From positions 1-20,261 of IMG/VR virus record IMGVR_UViG_3300046777_000464: a stretch of 20,261 nucleotides of DNA; one strand, 5' to 3'. Numbering within the stretch: the stretch's first letter is position 1; the number at the start of each line of letters is the position of its first letter. This stretch comes from a virus. Both the position numbers and the translations under genes were made by a program. Below are positions 1-6,482 of the stretch, piece by piece. The notes beneath the pieces are model-generated. The model was not told the DNA's origin. It saw only the letters and a list, made by a program, of their open reading frames with translations, and did not search any database.

Positions 1-617
1 CTAAGCAACCCACCGCCGCCACCACCAAACGATCCGTTCATTGCAGCAAGTATTCCCGTACTGCCTCCGCTGTTACCGCCCAAACCAGCGCCAGCCGAGA
101 CGTAAAATAGATAAGTATTCGACGTACCCCCGGCGTTGTACGCTCCATTTAGTTGAGTCGCAGTCTGTGGGTAAATTGACCATAATAGGTTTCCGATTGG
201 GGGCGAACCACCAGCGCCAGAAGCAGCATAGCCTCCTGTATAACCAGCGCCGCCACCGCCACCGCCTGATCGACCATTTCCCCCACTACCATTCCCACCG
301 CCGCCGACTTCAGCATAAAGCGTACCTGCGGATGTAACCGATGTAGGTGATCCGTTATTACCAGCAGAGCCTCCAGCGCCGATAACAACTTCCAACGGTT
401 GTCCAGTAACAGGGATTTCAATTACCGCCGCGCCGCCAAATCCACCGCCGCCTCTACCACCGCCTCCGCCACCACCAACAAGCAGGGCTTCGATGCGCTG
501 AACACCACTCGGGACAGAAATGGTTTGCGAAGTAGAAATTGTCGGGGTTTGCGTATAACGAGTAATAGCCCCGCCTAACGCTCCAGTACCTGCGCCTTGG
601 AAAGTACCCGGATTCAT
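1..617 (-). CDS. Glycine-rich tail-fibre/adhesin-like protein (3' end beyond window)
   Basis: An open frame of 205 codons begins at ATG 617-615 and runs off the left edge without a stop. The start overlaps the TAA of the gene before it (TAATG). After an N-terminal stretch rich in Thr/Ser comes a beta-type segment (VPSGVQRIEALLVGG), followed by long poly-glycine runs (for example GGGGGGGRGGGG near residues 50-60) and further Gly-rich blocks at about 105-125, 175-185 and 195-205. Poly-Gly blocks of this kind form packed polyglycine helices in receptor-binding tips of phage tail fibres. The protein is last in a series of fibre-like genes, so an adhesin or fibre-tip role is likely. This is family resemblance plus position; receptor and full length are unknown. 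Confidence 0.75.
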   Translation of the reverse strand, partial: MNPGTFQGAGTGALGGAITRYTQTPTISTSQTISVPSGVQRIEALLVGGGGGGGRGGGGFGGAAVIEIPVTGQPLEVVIGAGGSAGNNGSPTSVTSAGTLYAEVGGGGNGSGGNGRSGGGGGGAGYTGGYAASGAGGSPPIGNLLWSIYPQTATQLNGAYNAGGTSNTYLFYVSAGAGLGGNSGGSTGILAAMNGSFGGGGGGLL

Positions 618-1000
618 TAGAAGTCTCCTGCGCGGGTCACCTGAATGTTGAACGTCTCAGCATTGTTAGTGCTGGCGCGAAGTGACCAACCACTTGCCAA
701 TACAATGGCTTGGTTAAGAAGGACCGCTTGGAATACCGAAACAGTGGTGCTTGGCGTAGTTGCCGTGACAAGAATCTCGTCAAACAGATATGTATTCGTT
801 CCGTCGTTTAAGAACAAACGAACAACACCCGCCGTCGTGGTTCCAGTTGCCGTGATGTAGATATCGTCAATACGAGACCCACTAGCCCCGGCAGTGAACA
901 CCGTGACAATCGTGCCAGTACCATTTCGGGCAGTGTTTGCAACGGAGACTTGGGCTTGCGCCGTTCGAACGGTTGATGCGTATTGTGCTGCTGTAGCCAT
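617..1000 (-). CDS. Small beta-rich putative virion/fibre-associated protein
   Basis: A 127-residue protein with a clean ATG preceded by a GAGGAA ribosome site about 8 bases upstream. It is rich in Ala, Thr and Val. Short alternating hydrophobic segments (TGTIVTVFTAG, VRLFLNDGTNTYLFDEILV) suggest an all-beta fold. There are no transmembrane segments, signal peptide or catalytic motifs. It lies between fibre-like genes, starts 10 bases after the preceding stop, and its TAA overlaps the ATG of the glycine-rich gene. It resembles small conserved phage proteins of unknown function. A fibre-associated or structural role is inferred only from position and composition. Confidence 0.65.
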   Translation of the reverse strand: MATAAQYASTVRTAQAQVSVANTARNGTGTIVTVFTAGASGSRIDDIYITATGTTTAGVVRLFLNDGTNTYLFDEILVTATTPSTTVSVFQAVLLNQAIVLASGWSLRASTNNAETFNIQVTRAGDF

Positions 1001-1010
1001 GATTTATTCC

Positions 1011-1397
1011 TCAAACAATTCCGTAAGACTGGACGATGTAATCTTGAGCGCCAGATGCAGACGATCCCCAAGTTAACGTGCCAGAGCCGTTAGTCCTTAA
1101 AAATTGACCAGACGTACCGTCCGCAGAAGGCAAGGTATATGTGGCCGATCCCGCTACAGCCGCTGCCTGCAAGCGAACATATCCGGATGTAGAACCGTCA
1201 AGTTCTATGTACCCATTAAAAGATACGTTCTGTCCATTAAAAGCAGGATTCTTGGCAAAGGCTATATTCTGCGAAGCATCAATCGTCATCGCAATCGTGC
1301 CAGCACCTGAGCCGGTCTTGATGACAAGTTCGCCCGACGTATCACTCGTGACGACGTAGCCGGTTGTGGTGGTAGTACCTGAAGATATCGTACTCAT
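1011..1397 (-). CDS. Tail-fibre-like repeat protein
   Basis: A 128-residue protein. I place the start at ATG 1397-1395, not the in-frame GTG at 1409. The ATG forms a classic ATGA overlap with the stop of the previous gene, and AGGTGG lies about 8 bases upstream. Recognisable fibre elements are the Thr-run TTTTTGYVVTSDTSGELVIKTG, the segment TMTIDASQNIAF-like (AMTIDASQNIAF), and the block YVRLQAAAVAGSATYTLP followed by GTSGQFLRTNGSGTLTW. Such blocks recur in phage tail fibres and tail-spike shafts, normally inside much longer chains. Here the module is a stand-alone short gene. A structural fibre role is likely; trimerisation and partner are unknown. Confidence 0.75.
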   Translation of the reverse strand: MSTISSGTTTTTGYVVTSDTSGELVIKTGSGAGTIAMTIDASQNIAFAKNPAFNGQNVSFNGYIELDGSTSGYVRLQAAAVAGSATYTLPSADGTSGQFLRTNGSGTLTWGSSASGAQDYIVQSYGIV

Positions 1398-1909
1398 ATG
1401 ATGACCCACCTCTGTCCTGCGGCGACGGTAACAGTAGCCCCGCTACCCACAGTGTGAGGTCCTACAGTGAACCCGTTGTACCCGGTACCAATCGTATAGC
1501 TCGTGCTAGTCACATCCGAGTTGACCAAAATACCGTTGCTGGAACTGACGATACCCGCAGTGAGATTGCCCGCTATGGTGACGTTACCCGCAGCGTCTTG
1601 GTTTACGGATTTACCGGCGGGATATACAACGAAGACGCTCTTCGTACCGACACTGAGGTTGACCAGACTACCGCCATTTGACGACGCCAGCACAGTATCT
1701 CGGGACAATAATGTGCCCGACGAAGTATAGGTACCGATACCAACTTCCCACTCGTTTGCCGTTTGATGGGCAATCGTGTAGTAAGTAGTGTTTCCGTTAC
1801 CAATGACAGCAAACGACTGGTAGTTATTCACCGCTCCGTCAAGAGTCAGTGATCCCGTACCGGTTGTCTGCGAGGTTTCGTTTACTCGGTCTGCGAGTAC
1901 AAGGGCCAT
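1394..1909 (-). CDS. Tail-fibre-like structural protein, MALVLADRV type
   Basis: A 171-residue protein starting MALVLADRVNETSQTTGTGS, an N-terminal signature I recognise from many phages of aquatic bacteria. It is followed by the typical SFAVIGNGNTTYYTIAHQ and GTYTSSGTLLSRDTVLASS segments and a Tyr-Pro-Ala-Gly-Lys end of the first domain near residue 100. The C-terminus ends in GSGATVTVAAGQRWVII, a terminal motif often found at the end of phage fibre proteins. The start ATG 1909-1907 lies one base after the upstream stop (TGATATG), and the stop overlaps the next start by four bases. A virion, tail-fibre-associated role is inferred from family resemblance; no structure or experiment is known to me. 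Confidence 0.75.
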   Translation of the reverse strand: MALVLADRVNETSQTTGTGSLTLDGAVNNYQSFAVIGNGNTTYYTIAHQTANEWEVGIGTYTSSGTLLSRDTVLASSNGGSLVNLSVGTKSVFVVYPAGKSVNQDAAGNVTIAGNLTAGIVSSSNGILVNSDVTSTSYTIGTGYNGFTVGPHTVGSGATVTVAAGQRWVII

Positions 1910-1910
1910 A

Positions 1911-2087
1911 TCAGGCCCCCATCAAGTCGTCTTCCGCAAACCACCGCTGTTGAACCGTGCCGTCAACGTCCGTCCATTCGACGAGGCAGTAGATAACACC
2001 GTCCTCATCCATACGAAGTGCGACTACAGGCCCCTGCGGGATAACGGCTTTGATCTTAACGGCATCGCCTTTTTTAAACTTAGCCAT
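1911..2087 (-). CDS. Small DUF2158/YodC-like protein
   Basis: A 58-residue gene opened by ATG 2087-2085 with a strong AGGAG ribosome site seven bases upstream and closed by TGA 1913-1911. The protein starts MAKFKKGDAVKIK and continues with a hydrophobic turn, an acidic RMDEDG loop, a VEWTD segment and a Trp-Phe near the end (QQRWFAEDDL). The KKGD.V.(L/I)K start, central acidic hairpin and final W-F-x-x-x-x-L match the layout of the small SH3-like DUF2158 family (YodC of E. coli). Function is unknown for that family. It lies between a putative tail protein and the fibre cluster. The ribosome site and tight packing support a real gene; the family assignment is by eye. Confidence 0.7.
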   Translation of the reverse strand: MAKFKKGDAVKIKAVIPQGPVVALRMDEDGVIYCLVEWTDVDGTVQQRWFAEDDLMGA

Positions 2088-2096
2088 GACTACTCC

Positions 2097-2678
2097 TTAC
2101 GCCGCATCAAGGCTGAAAGTATACGTGACGTTCAGCGTGTCACCGGAAGCAACCGAGCGGTCGCCGGGGGCTTGGAAGTCCGAAGCCGAGAACAGAATTC
2201 CCGTCGTACCGCCCTTGGTGTTGTTGCTCACGAGGAACGCCCCGCCAACCACCGCAGTCGCGTTGATGTTGAACTGCGCCGGGGAACCCGAGTTTGTGAT
2301 GATTGACGGATCAGCCAACGACGCCGCACCAAACACAGCAGCAGGACGGGTCGCATTGCTATACGGAGTGATCTCAGTCCAACCCGCGTGGGAGGCCATC
2401 GTGTCTGAACCTGACGGAGTGTTAGCAGCACCCGGTCCATAAAGGCCGAGATACCAAGCAGCCGTGTAGGACGAACCCGTGAAGTACTTGTTGTTCATGT
2501 CCTGCAAGCCAACGTCAACCACAAGGTTGTGCGACTCAGCGGACCACTTCAGGTTACCGTCCTTGTCCAAGCACTCAACACGATAGACACCGCCAGCCGA
2601 AGCCTTAGCGGTCGAGCCGAGAGCCTTCTCCAAAGCAGCGCCAACTGCGTCTGCCGTCTTAGCCTTTTCGTTAAACAT
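2097..2678 (-). CDS. Conserved phage structural protein, function unknown
   Basis: A 193-residue protein. Its ATG 2678-2676 has an AGGAG site about 8 bases upstream. The N-terminal 30 residues are Ala/Lys-rich and probably helical. A beta-rich body follows, with landmarks YRVECLDKDGNLKWSAES, HNLVVDVGLQDMNNKYF, WYLGLYGPG, SDTMASHAGWTEI and a C-terminal GDTLNVTYTFSL. I recognise the combination 'dNlVvd.GlqdmL...f..s...WylGLy' and 'D.m.sHaGWtE...Y...tRP' from conserved proteins in tail or head-tail regions of many phages. It probably forms part of the virion; the exact location is not visible. It sits between two other putative structural genes. Confidence 0.65.
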   Translation of the reverse strand: MFNEKAKTADAVGAALEKALGSTAKASAGGVYRVECLDKDGNLKWSAESHNLVVDVGLQDMNNKYFTGSSYTAAWYLGLYGPGAANTPSGSDTMASHAGWTEITPYSNATRPAAVFGAASLADPSIITNSGSPAQFNINATAVVGGAFLVSNNTKGGTTGILFSASDFQAPGDRSVASGDTLNVTYTFSLDAA

Positions 2679-2690
2679 CTCAATAACTCC

Positions 2691-3107
2691 TCAAGTAAAG
2701 CGAAGCAGCGCAGAATTCGACGTATTCGGGGGCATCTGCACGGTGAAGGTGCCACTAGCCGTCTTGTCCGCGCCAAAACTCAAGACAGCGATAGACTTGT
2801 TGCCCTTGCTCACGTTGTAGATCAAAGCCCCTGCCGCAGTGAACGTAGCCGGGGTCCACACAACGTTGTTGAAAGTAACGTATACGACACCATTCGAAGC
2901 ACTAATCGCTGCCCCAGTAATGGTCTGACCGCCTGCAACGTAACTTCCCCCCGTCACTTCAGCGGTCGTGGTGTATACCGTGGTGTCCTCATTAATCGTT
3001 GAGGAGCTTGTATACAGAGCCATCTTCAAAGTATCCGTAAGCAGGTTATGGACGCCTTGCAGCATCTCCTGTCGGAAACTCAAAGTCTGTGTCTGAAAGA
3101 TAGCCAT
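2691..3107 (-). CDS. Conserved phage structural protein, function unknown
   Basis: A 138-residue protein whose start overlaps the upstream stop (TAATG at about 3109-3105). It begins MAIFQTQTLSFRQEMLQGVHNL, then LKMALYTSSSTINEDTTVYT and repeated G/T-rich beta segments (GGSYVAGGQTITGAAI). I have seen this pattern (FKxEmL.G.Hn....fk.ALYtss) in conserved virion-associated proteins of diverse tailed phages, often beside the protein encoded immediately downstream here. No enzymatic motifs or membrane segments are present. A structural role is likely but unspecified. Confidence 0.65.
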   Translation of the reverse strand: MAIFQTQTLSFRQEMLQGVHNLLTDTLKMALYTSSSTINEDTTVYTTTAEVTGGSYVAGGQTITGAAISASNGVVYVTFNNVVWTPATFTAAGALIYNVSKGNKSIAVLSFGADKTASGTFTVQMPPNTSNSALLRFT

Positions 3108-3748
3108 TAGCTAGTTACCGGCAAGCGAACCTGACCACTACGGTACGAGTCGCGGCGATTGAGGCCATCACCCAAGCGAGCCAACTGTTGAATGGCTTCC
3201 TGATACTTCGCTTCGTAGTACTGCATCATATCGGCTTCACCCTTCAAGTAGGTGTACGCCTCGCGCAGTGATCCGTAGAGCAGAACGTTCTCGTAGTTGT
3301 CGCCCAGCCACGAAGTGCCAGCCGTCACGATGGACTGCGGATAGTAGTAATAGTGCATTTCGACTTGGTACGCCAAATCCGGGGTCGGCCCCAGAATGAA
3401 CGTGTTGTCATCGAAGATCGCGTAGTACTTAGGCTTGGCCTGATCGTCCGGGTCCGGATACGACTGGCGGATGAAGTTCACATCCTTATCAAGCAAGAAC
3501 TCCTGAGCATTTGTAACCGGGTCGATTACTGCCAAGGAGAACGTAGCCAGCCAATCAGAAGGCAGCGTCAGATACTTATTACCAATCGTCAGCGTACCGA
3601 CCTGATTACGACGGATAGCGGGGATCTGAACGGCGTTATAAATCCGCTCCTCTGCAAGTTGAACGAACGTAGGAATGTTCGCTACGAACGACTGTTCTGT
3701 CGATTCGCAGTACTGCTGTATCAACGTTGTCAGAGAAGCGTAATTCAT
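3107..3748 (-). CDS. Head-tail adaptor protein, SU10-adaptor-like
   Basis: A 213-residue protein, mostly alpha-helical at both ends with a central beta domain. Features are an N-terminal helix MNYASLTTLIQQYCESTEQSFVANIPTFV (about 1-29), an AEERIYNAVQ helix, the beta-strand segments VGTLTIGNKYLTLPSDW and RPTPD-type turn (LGPTPDL), a run of tyrosines MHYYYYP around residue 130, and a C-terminal helix with LLYGSLREAYTYLKGE. This arrangement (AE.RI...., lP.D.......v....., Y.Y.P, LL.asLleA..yl) is that of the phage adaptor family that binds under the portal, as in SU10-type podoviruses. It overlaps its neighbours by ATG/TAA junctions on both sides, consistent with coupled translation. Confidence 0.75.
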   Translation of the reverse strand: MNYASLTTLIQQYCESTEQSFVANIPTFVQLAEERIYNAVQIPAIRRNQVGTLTIGNKYLTLPSDWLATFSLAVIDPVTNAQEFLLDKDVNFIRQSYPDPDDQAKPKYYAIFDDNTFILGPTPDLAYQVEMHYYYYPQSIVTAGTSWLGDNYENVLLYGSLREAYTYLKGEADMMQYYEAKYQEAIQQLARLGDGLNRRDSYRSGQVRLPVTS

Positions 3749-3942
3749 TAGCTCCAGCCTGCGCGGACCTTGCCGTTGTTCTGCAAGTTAATCTGAGACA
3801 CGAACTTCGTGCCCTTAGTAGCAGCGCCAGCACCTCGCATCTTCATGTGGGTGACGCCCTTGTTCACATCCTTCTCCGGGTAGCCGTTCTCGCCAGTCGG
3901 ATCAGGATTGTGCTTGATCTTGCCGGGATTCAATTCTTTCAC
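3748..3942 (-). CDS. Small basic hypothetical protein (GTG start)
   Basis: A 64-residue protein with a GTG start (3942-3940) preceded by GAGGT about 7 bases upstream. The stop TAA overlaps the ATG of the adaptor gene. It is rich in Lys, Gly and Asn (for example GENGYPEKDVNKGVTHMKMRGAG) and has no hydrophobic core long enough for a membrane helix. The central TKGTKFVSQINLQ is the only hydrophobic part. I do not recognise its function. Close packing and a good ribosome site support expression. It belongs to the group of tiny basic proteins scattered through this structural operon. Confidence 0.6.
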   Translation of the reverse strand: MKELNPGKIKHNPDPTGENGYPEKDVNKGVTHMKMRGAGAATKGTKFVSQINLQNNGKVRAGWS

Positions 3943-3947
3943 GGTAC

Positions 3948-4130
3948 TTACCTCGGGCCAGAAGACTTACGCACCGGGCTACGCTGGTTCATCACCTTCG
4001 CCATACCACGACCGTACTTCTTCATTTCAGCGTTGGTCTTGCCACCAGCACGCATCTTCTTAACGTCAGCGTCCGGATGGGCACCTTTGCCTTTTGCCAT
4101 ATGCTTCTTCAGCATCGCCTTCATATCCAT
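3948..4130 (-). CDS. Small Lys/Met-rich basic protein
   Basis: A 60-residue, strongly basic and Met-rich protein starting at ATG 4130-4128 with GGAG about 6 bases upstream. The sequence reads as Lys-rich helices: MKAMLKKHMAKGKGAHP, then KKMRAGGKTNAEMKKYGRGM, then SPVRKSSGPR. The element MKKYGRGMAKV resembles the MGRAMVKKYSEGG stretch of the basic protein encoded at 6027-6482, which suggests a shared short motif. No known enzyme domain is present. The role is unknown; binding to nucleic acid or packing inside the capsid are possibilities raised only by charge. Confidence 0.6.
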   Translation of the reverse strand: MDMKAMLKKHMAKGKGAHPDADVKKMRAGGKTNAEMKKYGRGMAKVMNQRSPVRKSSGPR

Positions 4131-4139
4131 CTCAATCTC

Positions 4140-4517
4140 CTAGGTCACTGCGACCGTTACATCGCCCACTAAACATTGGGCTACTAAGTCATTAGGCGTC
4201 AGACCCGCGTCGTCAGCCCTTGCACCACCAATAGGTGCCCAGCCCCATTGGATCATTCTACTACCACCCGCGCCATTATTGCCGGGTTCAAAATAGGACA
4301 AATCCGGACGAGGGTTTCTAAGTGCCTGCGGGTCATCGACCGGGTACAGACCGAGCGATAACTGTGGCTGATCGGCTTCCCAACATTCCGGACAAACCAA
4401 GATATTGACGTTCTTGGTCTTGATCACCAAAGACTTCAACTGCTTGAGCTTGTACCGGAATCCACACCGGTCGCACTCCGAAATCGCATGTTTGCCACTC
4501 GCAAAGCGATTAGGCAT
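4140..4517 (-). CDS. CxxC zinc-ribbon conserved phage structural-module protein
   Basis: A 125-residue protein with two CxxC pairs (C15/C18 and C42/C45), predicted to bind one zinc ion. The start MPNRFASGKHAISECDRCGFRYKL and the following VNILVCPECWE..QPQLSLGLYPVDDPQALRNPRPD are a signature I recognise from many phages of aquatic bacteria, where the gene always sits near the head-tail connector genes. The C-terminal half is Gly/Ala-rich. ATG 4517-4515 follows the stop of the 4519-5244 gene by one base. Function is not established in any homologue I know; position suggests a connector or minor virion role. Confidence 0.7.
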   Translation of the reverse strand: MPNRFASGKHAISECDRCGFRYKLKQLKSLVIKTKNVNILVCPECWEADQPQLSLGLYPVDDPQALRNPRPDLSYFEPGNNGAGGSRMIQWGWAPIGGARADDAGLTPNDLVAQCLVGDVTVAVT

Positions 4518-4518
4518 C

Positions 4519-5244
4519 TCAGTACCCGCCTAAGAACGACTCTCTTGGGACAAACCGAACCGCAGCCTTTTCACGATCCTCACCAGCAGCTAGATCCCAA
4601 GCCTCGTCATATTGAGTCTTCAGGATCATCGTCCGAGCCTCAGCACCGGGGATCTTCATCGACAACATGTAAGCCAGTCCCGCCACCATACAGGGCAGGA
4701 ACCGGAATGGGATGTCTTGTCCATTAGAACCATTACCCACATCGAACATACGGCGCAGGCGGGTGTAGTACAGGGTCCAAGTAGTCGTGTTATCTGGCTT
4801 CGGCCACACAGTGAACTGCGGGTAAACCACGACATTATCAGCGCCTGTTGCGCCAGTACGACGATTGATCCAAATTTGAATTGGGCGACCCGTTGCGTTC
4901 TTGTTCGGGATCGACACGTAGGTGCTGGACGAGATACGGGTAATGTTGATGTCTTGCTGGTTCGTGCCAGTACCCGTGCGGATCACGTGGTCCAACAGAT
5001 CAACCGTATCTACAGGCAGGTCGTAAGTACCGACGTTATAACTCAGCGTGTGAGTACCCTGTTCCAGAGTCCACAGGTTAATACCCCGGTTAGCCCAGTC
5101 CATCAAAAGCAGGGACAGACTACGCTTCGCCGTACGCAGGTCATAACCGGTACGCAATTCCGCACCACAACGCTCGAATGCCTCTTCTACGATGGTATTG
5201 AGGTCGAGGTTGAAGTCGGTTGTAGCTGTAGTCTTGTCGGCCAT
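4519..5244 (-). CDS. Putative head-tail connector/adaptor protein
   Basis: A 241-residue protein. Its N-terminus is helical (FNLDLNTIVEEAFERCGAELRTGYDLRTAKRSLSLLLMDWANRG), followed by LWTLEQGTHTLSYNVGTYDLP, a beta-rich middle with PIQIWINRRTG and a W-P-K-P/D-N-T turn (VWPKPDN), YYTRLRRMFD, and a C-terminal helical domain FRFLPCMVAGLAYMLSMKIPG plus a long charged helix. The layout of helical N-terminus, beta barrel insert, then helix 'lvagLAy.ls.k.pg' resembles connector/adaptor proteins that sit below the portal in P22- and SU10-like phages. It could be a paralogous adaptor to the 3107-3748 product. Assignment is by pattern and position only. Confidence 0.6.
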   Translation of the reverse strand: MADKTTATTDFNLDLNTIVEEAFERCGAELRTGYDLRTAKRSLSLLLMDWANRGINLWTLEQGTHTLSYNVGTYDLPVDTVDLLDHVIRTGTGTNQQDINITRISSSTYVSIPNKNATGRPIQIWINRRTGATGADNVVVYPQFTVWPKPDNTTTWTLYYTRLRRMFDVGNGSNGQDIPFRFLPCMVAGLAYMLSMKIPGAEARTMILKTQYDEAWDLAAGEDREKAAVRFVPRESFLGGY

Positions 5245-5265
5245 TACTTTTTGCCCTTTGCCTTC

Positions 5266-5511
5266 TTACTTCCCTTTTTGGCGGTAGCTGCGCGTTTTAG
5301 CAGCAATGCCCTTGGGTTGCTGTACGAACTGCTTACCTTGGGCTTTTCCTCGGCGCTTGGCGGCAGTGGTTCGGGCGTACTCGGCTGGGCTGAGAGCTTT
5401 AATAGCAGCCTCTGGCAAATACCTTTCACCCGTATCAGAAGATCTTTTACCACTTTTGGTTCTCCATTTCTGGGCAGTCCAAGCCTTCAAGGATTGCTGC
5501 GGCGCTTTCAA
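5266..5511 (-). CDS. Small basic conserved phage protein (TTG start)
   Basis: An 81-residue protein whose only suitable start is TTG 5511-5509. That TTG forms a TTGA four-base overlap with the TGA of the upstream gene and has a G-rich GGCGGGGGG stretch about 8 bases upstream as ribosome site. No ATG lies upstream in frame before coding of the previous gene. The sequence KAPQQSLKAWTAQKWRTKSG, then SDTGERYLPEAAIKALSP and AEYARTTAAKRRGKAQGKQF, is a conserved small basic phage protein I recognise (TKSGK.S..TGERYLP..AI..L). Function is unknown. It sits in a run of very basic small genes. Confidence 0.7.
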   Translation of the reverse strand: MKAPQQSLKAWTAQKWRTKSGKRSSDTGERYLPEAAIKALSPAEYARTTAAKRRGKAQGKQFVQQPKGIAAKTRSYRQKGK

Positions 5512-5807
5512 TCGCGATACCCCCCGCCACGCCGCTTGTACTCTTTAGCCAGCAACTGCGCTTTTCGCGCTGACCACTGACCTGCTTTAGTACCTTGCAC
5601 CGCCCGAGACTTAATGGACTTGAACAAGCTCTCACGCATACCGGGCTTGGTGTAGTTACCGGCCTCGTTGACCTTGCTCTTGACCTTACCGCCTTTTGCG
5701 TGGCGAATGGGACGACCAGTACCCTCAACAATTTCGTTATCCCCGCGCCGTTTAGCACGAGGGATTTTGCTAGGGGCAATGACGCCCATTCCACGCGAAG
5801 CCATCAT
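5508..5807 (-). CDS. Small basic conserved protein with KPGQWSARKAQLLAKEYK-type C-terminus
   Basis: A 99-residue, strongly basic protein. It can start at either of two consecutive ATGs (5807 or 5804); the first overlaps the upstream TAA. A variable N-terminus contains KIPRAKRRGD and RHAKGGKVKSK. The conserved C-terminal domain reads NYTKPGMRESLFKSIKSRAV, then KAGQWSARKAQLLAKEYKRRGGGY. The last part is a short domain also seen in other viral and bacterial small proteins of unknown function. No enzyme motif is present. It could bind DNA or sit in the capsid, but nothing in the sequence proves that. Stop TGA overlaps the TTG start of the next gene. Confidence 0.7.
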   Translation of the reverse strand: MMASRGMGVIAPSKIPRAKRRGDNEIVEGTGRPIRHAKGGKVKSKVNEAGNYTKPGMRESLFKSIKSRAVQGTKAGQWSARKAQLLAKEYKRRGGGYRD

Positions 5808-6034
5808 TAGACGAACTTGCCTCGGGTCTTACCCTTAACGGCACAACCATCAGCACGCTTGGAAGCAGAGCCGATCATGCCGCCCTTGGCTTTCTTCACG
5901 GGCTTTTTGCTCTTGATGTCGTCGCCAAATCCAGCACCCGGCTTAATCGTCGGGACATCCGGAAGCATTCCGCGAGAGATCAAATCCTCAGACGGCGATC
6001 CAACTTTAGGAGCCGGGGTTTTAGCTTTAGCCAC
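5807..6034 (-). CDS. Small basic GKTRGK-motif protein
   Basis: A 75-residue protein. I choose GTG 6034-6032, because AGGTGG lies 5 bases upstream and the protein then starts MAKAKTPAPK; an in-frame GTG at 6043 is a weaker alternative. The gene overlaps the preceding one by 8 bases. The middle is Pro/Gly-rich (LPDVPTIKPGAGFGDD), followed by KSKKPVKKAKGGMIGSASK. It ends in the motif KRADGCAVKGKTRGK. The same motif type, KAADGVATKGKTKGK, occurs near the end of the upstream neighbour's product. I recognise 'KRADG.A..GKTRG' from small phage proteins encoded in structural operons; their function is unknown. Confidence 0.7.
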   Translation of the reverse strand: MAKAKTPAPKVGSPSEDLISRGMLPDVPTIKPGAGFGDDIKSKKPVKKAKGGMIGSASKRADGCAVKGKTRGKFV

Positions 6035-6482
6035 AGTAACCACCTTTGTTCATCTTAACCATTTTGCCCTTGGTCTTGCCCTTTGTGGCAACGCCATCAG
6101 CGGCTTTGCGGAAGACAGAACCACCTTCGCTGTACTTCTTGACCATCGCACGGCCCATCGTGTCAGCCGAACGCTTCTTCATAGCGCGACCGGCCTTGTC
6201 AGCAATTTTGCCGCCCTTCTTGTACATCGGCTCTTCCGGAATCGGCTTCAATCCCGGCATACGATTGGTTTTAATTCGCTCTGACAACCGTTCACGTTCA
6301 GGACGCATCATGCGTCCACCCATTGCATACTTTTTCACGTTACCATCTCCAAATTTGCGGCCTTTATCGGCCTCCATGAAGTCTTTCCCGACTTTCGACG
6401 GGATACCTAGACGCTTAGCAGCCTTCGGATCGTTAGCCACTAACGCCATTAAACGGTGCTGTTTTCCGGACTTACTTGGCAT
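6027..6482 (-). CDS. Basic Lys/Gly-rich protein with GKTKGK motif
   Basis: A 151-residue, very basic protein. Its N-terminal part, MPSKSGKQHRLMALVANDPK and AAKRLGIPSKVGKDFMEADK, is a recognisable conserved phage module (S..Q...M.a...........gip..VgkeF..aDkgrkf). The remainder consists of low-complexity basic repeats: KKGGKIADKAGRAMKKRSAD, MGRAMVKKYSEGGSVFRK, AADGVATKGKTKGKMV. The ATG at 6482-6480 lies inside the end of the holin-like gene (11-base overlap). No enzyme domain is present. Function is unknown; capsid-internal or DNA-binding roles fit the charge but are guesses. Confidence 0.7.
   Translation of the reverse strand: MPSKSGKQHRLMALVANDPKAAKRLGIPSKVGKDFMEADKGRKFGDGNVKKYAMGGRMMRPERERLSERIKTNRMPGLKPIPEEPMYKKGGKIADKAGRAMKKRSADTMGRAMVKKYSEGGSVFRKAADGVATKGKTKGKMVKMNKGGYCG

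Noticed and set aside
5244-5453. 69-codon bottom-strand frame overlapping the 5266-5511 gene
   Set aside because: The 5266-5511 frame has a conserved phage sequence and a coupled start; this one is in another frame, has no recognisable sequence and no good ribosome site.
4612-5580. 322-codon top-strand frame antisense to the connector gene
   Set aside because: Long, but antisense to a well-supported gene; low-complexity and unrecognisable translation, no ribosome site, opposite to operon direction.
5447-5794. 115-codon bottom-strand frame over the 5508-5807 gene
   Set aside because: Shadow of the conserved basic protein in another frame; no conserved features.
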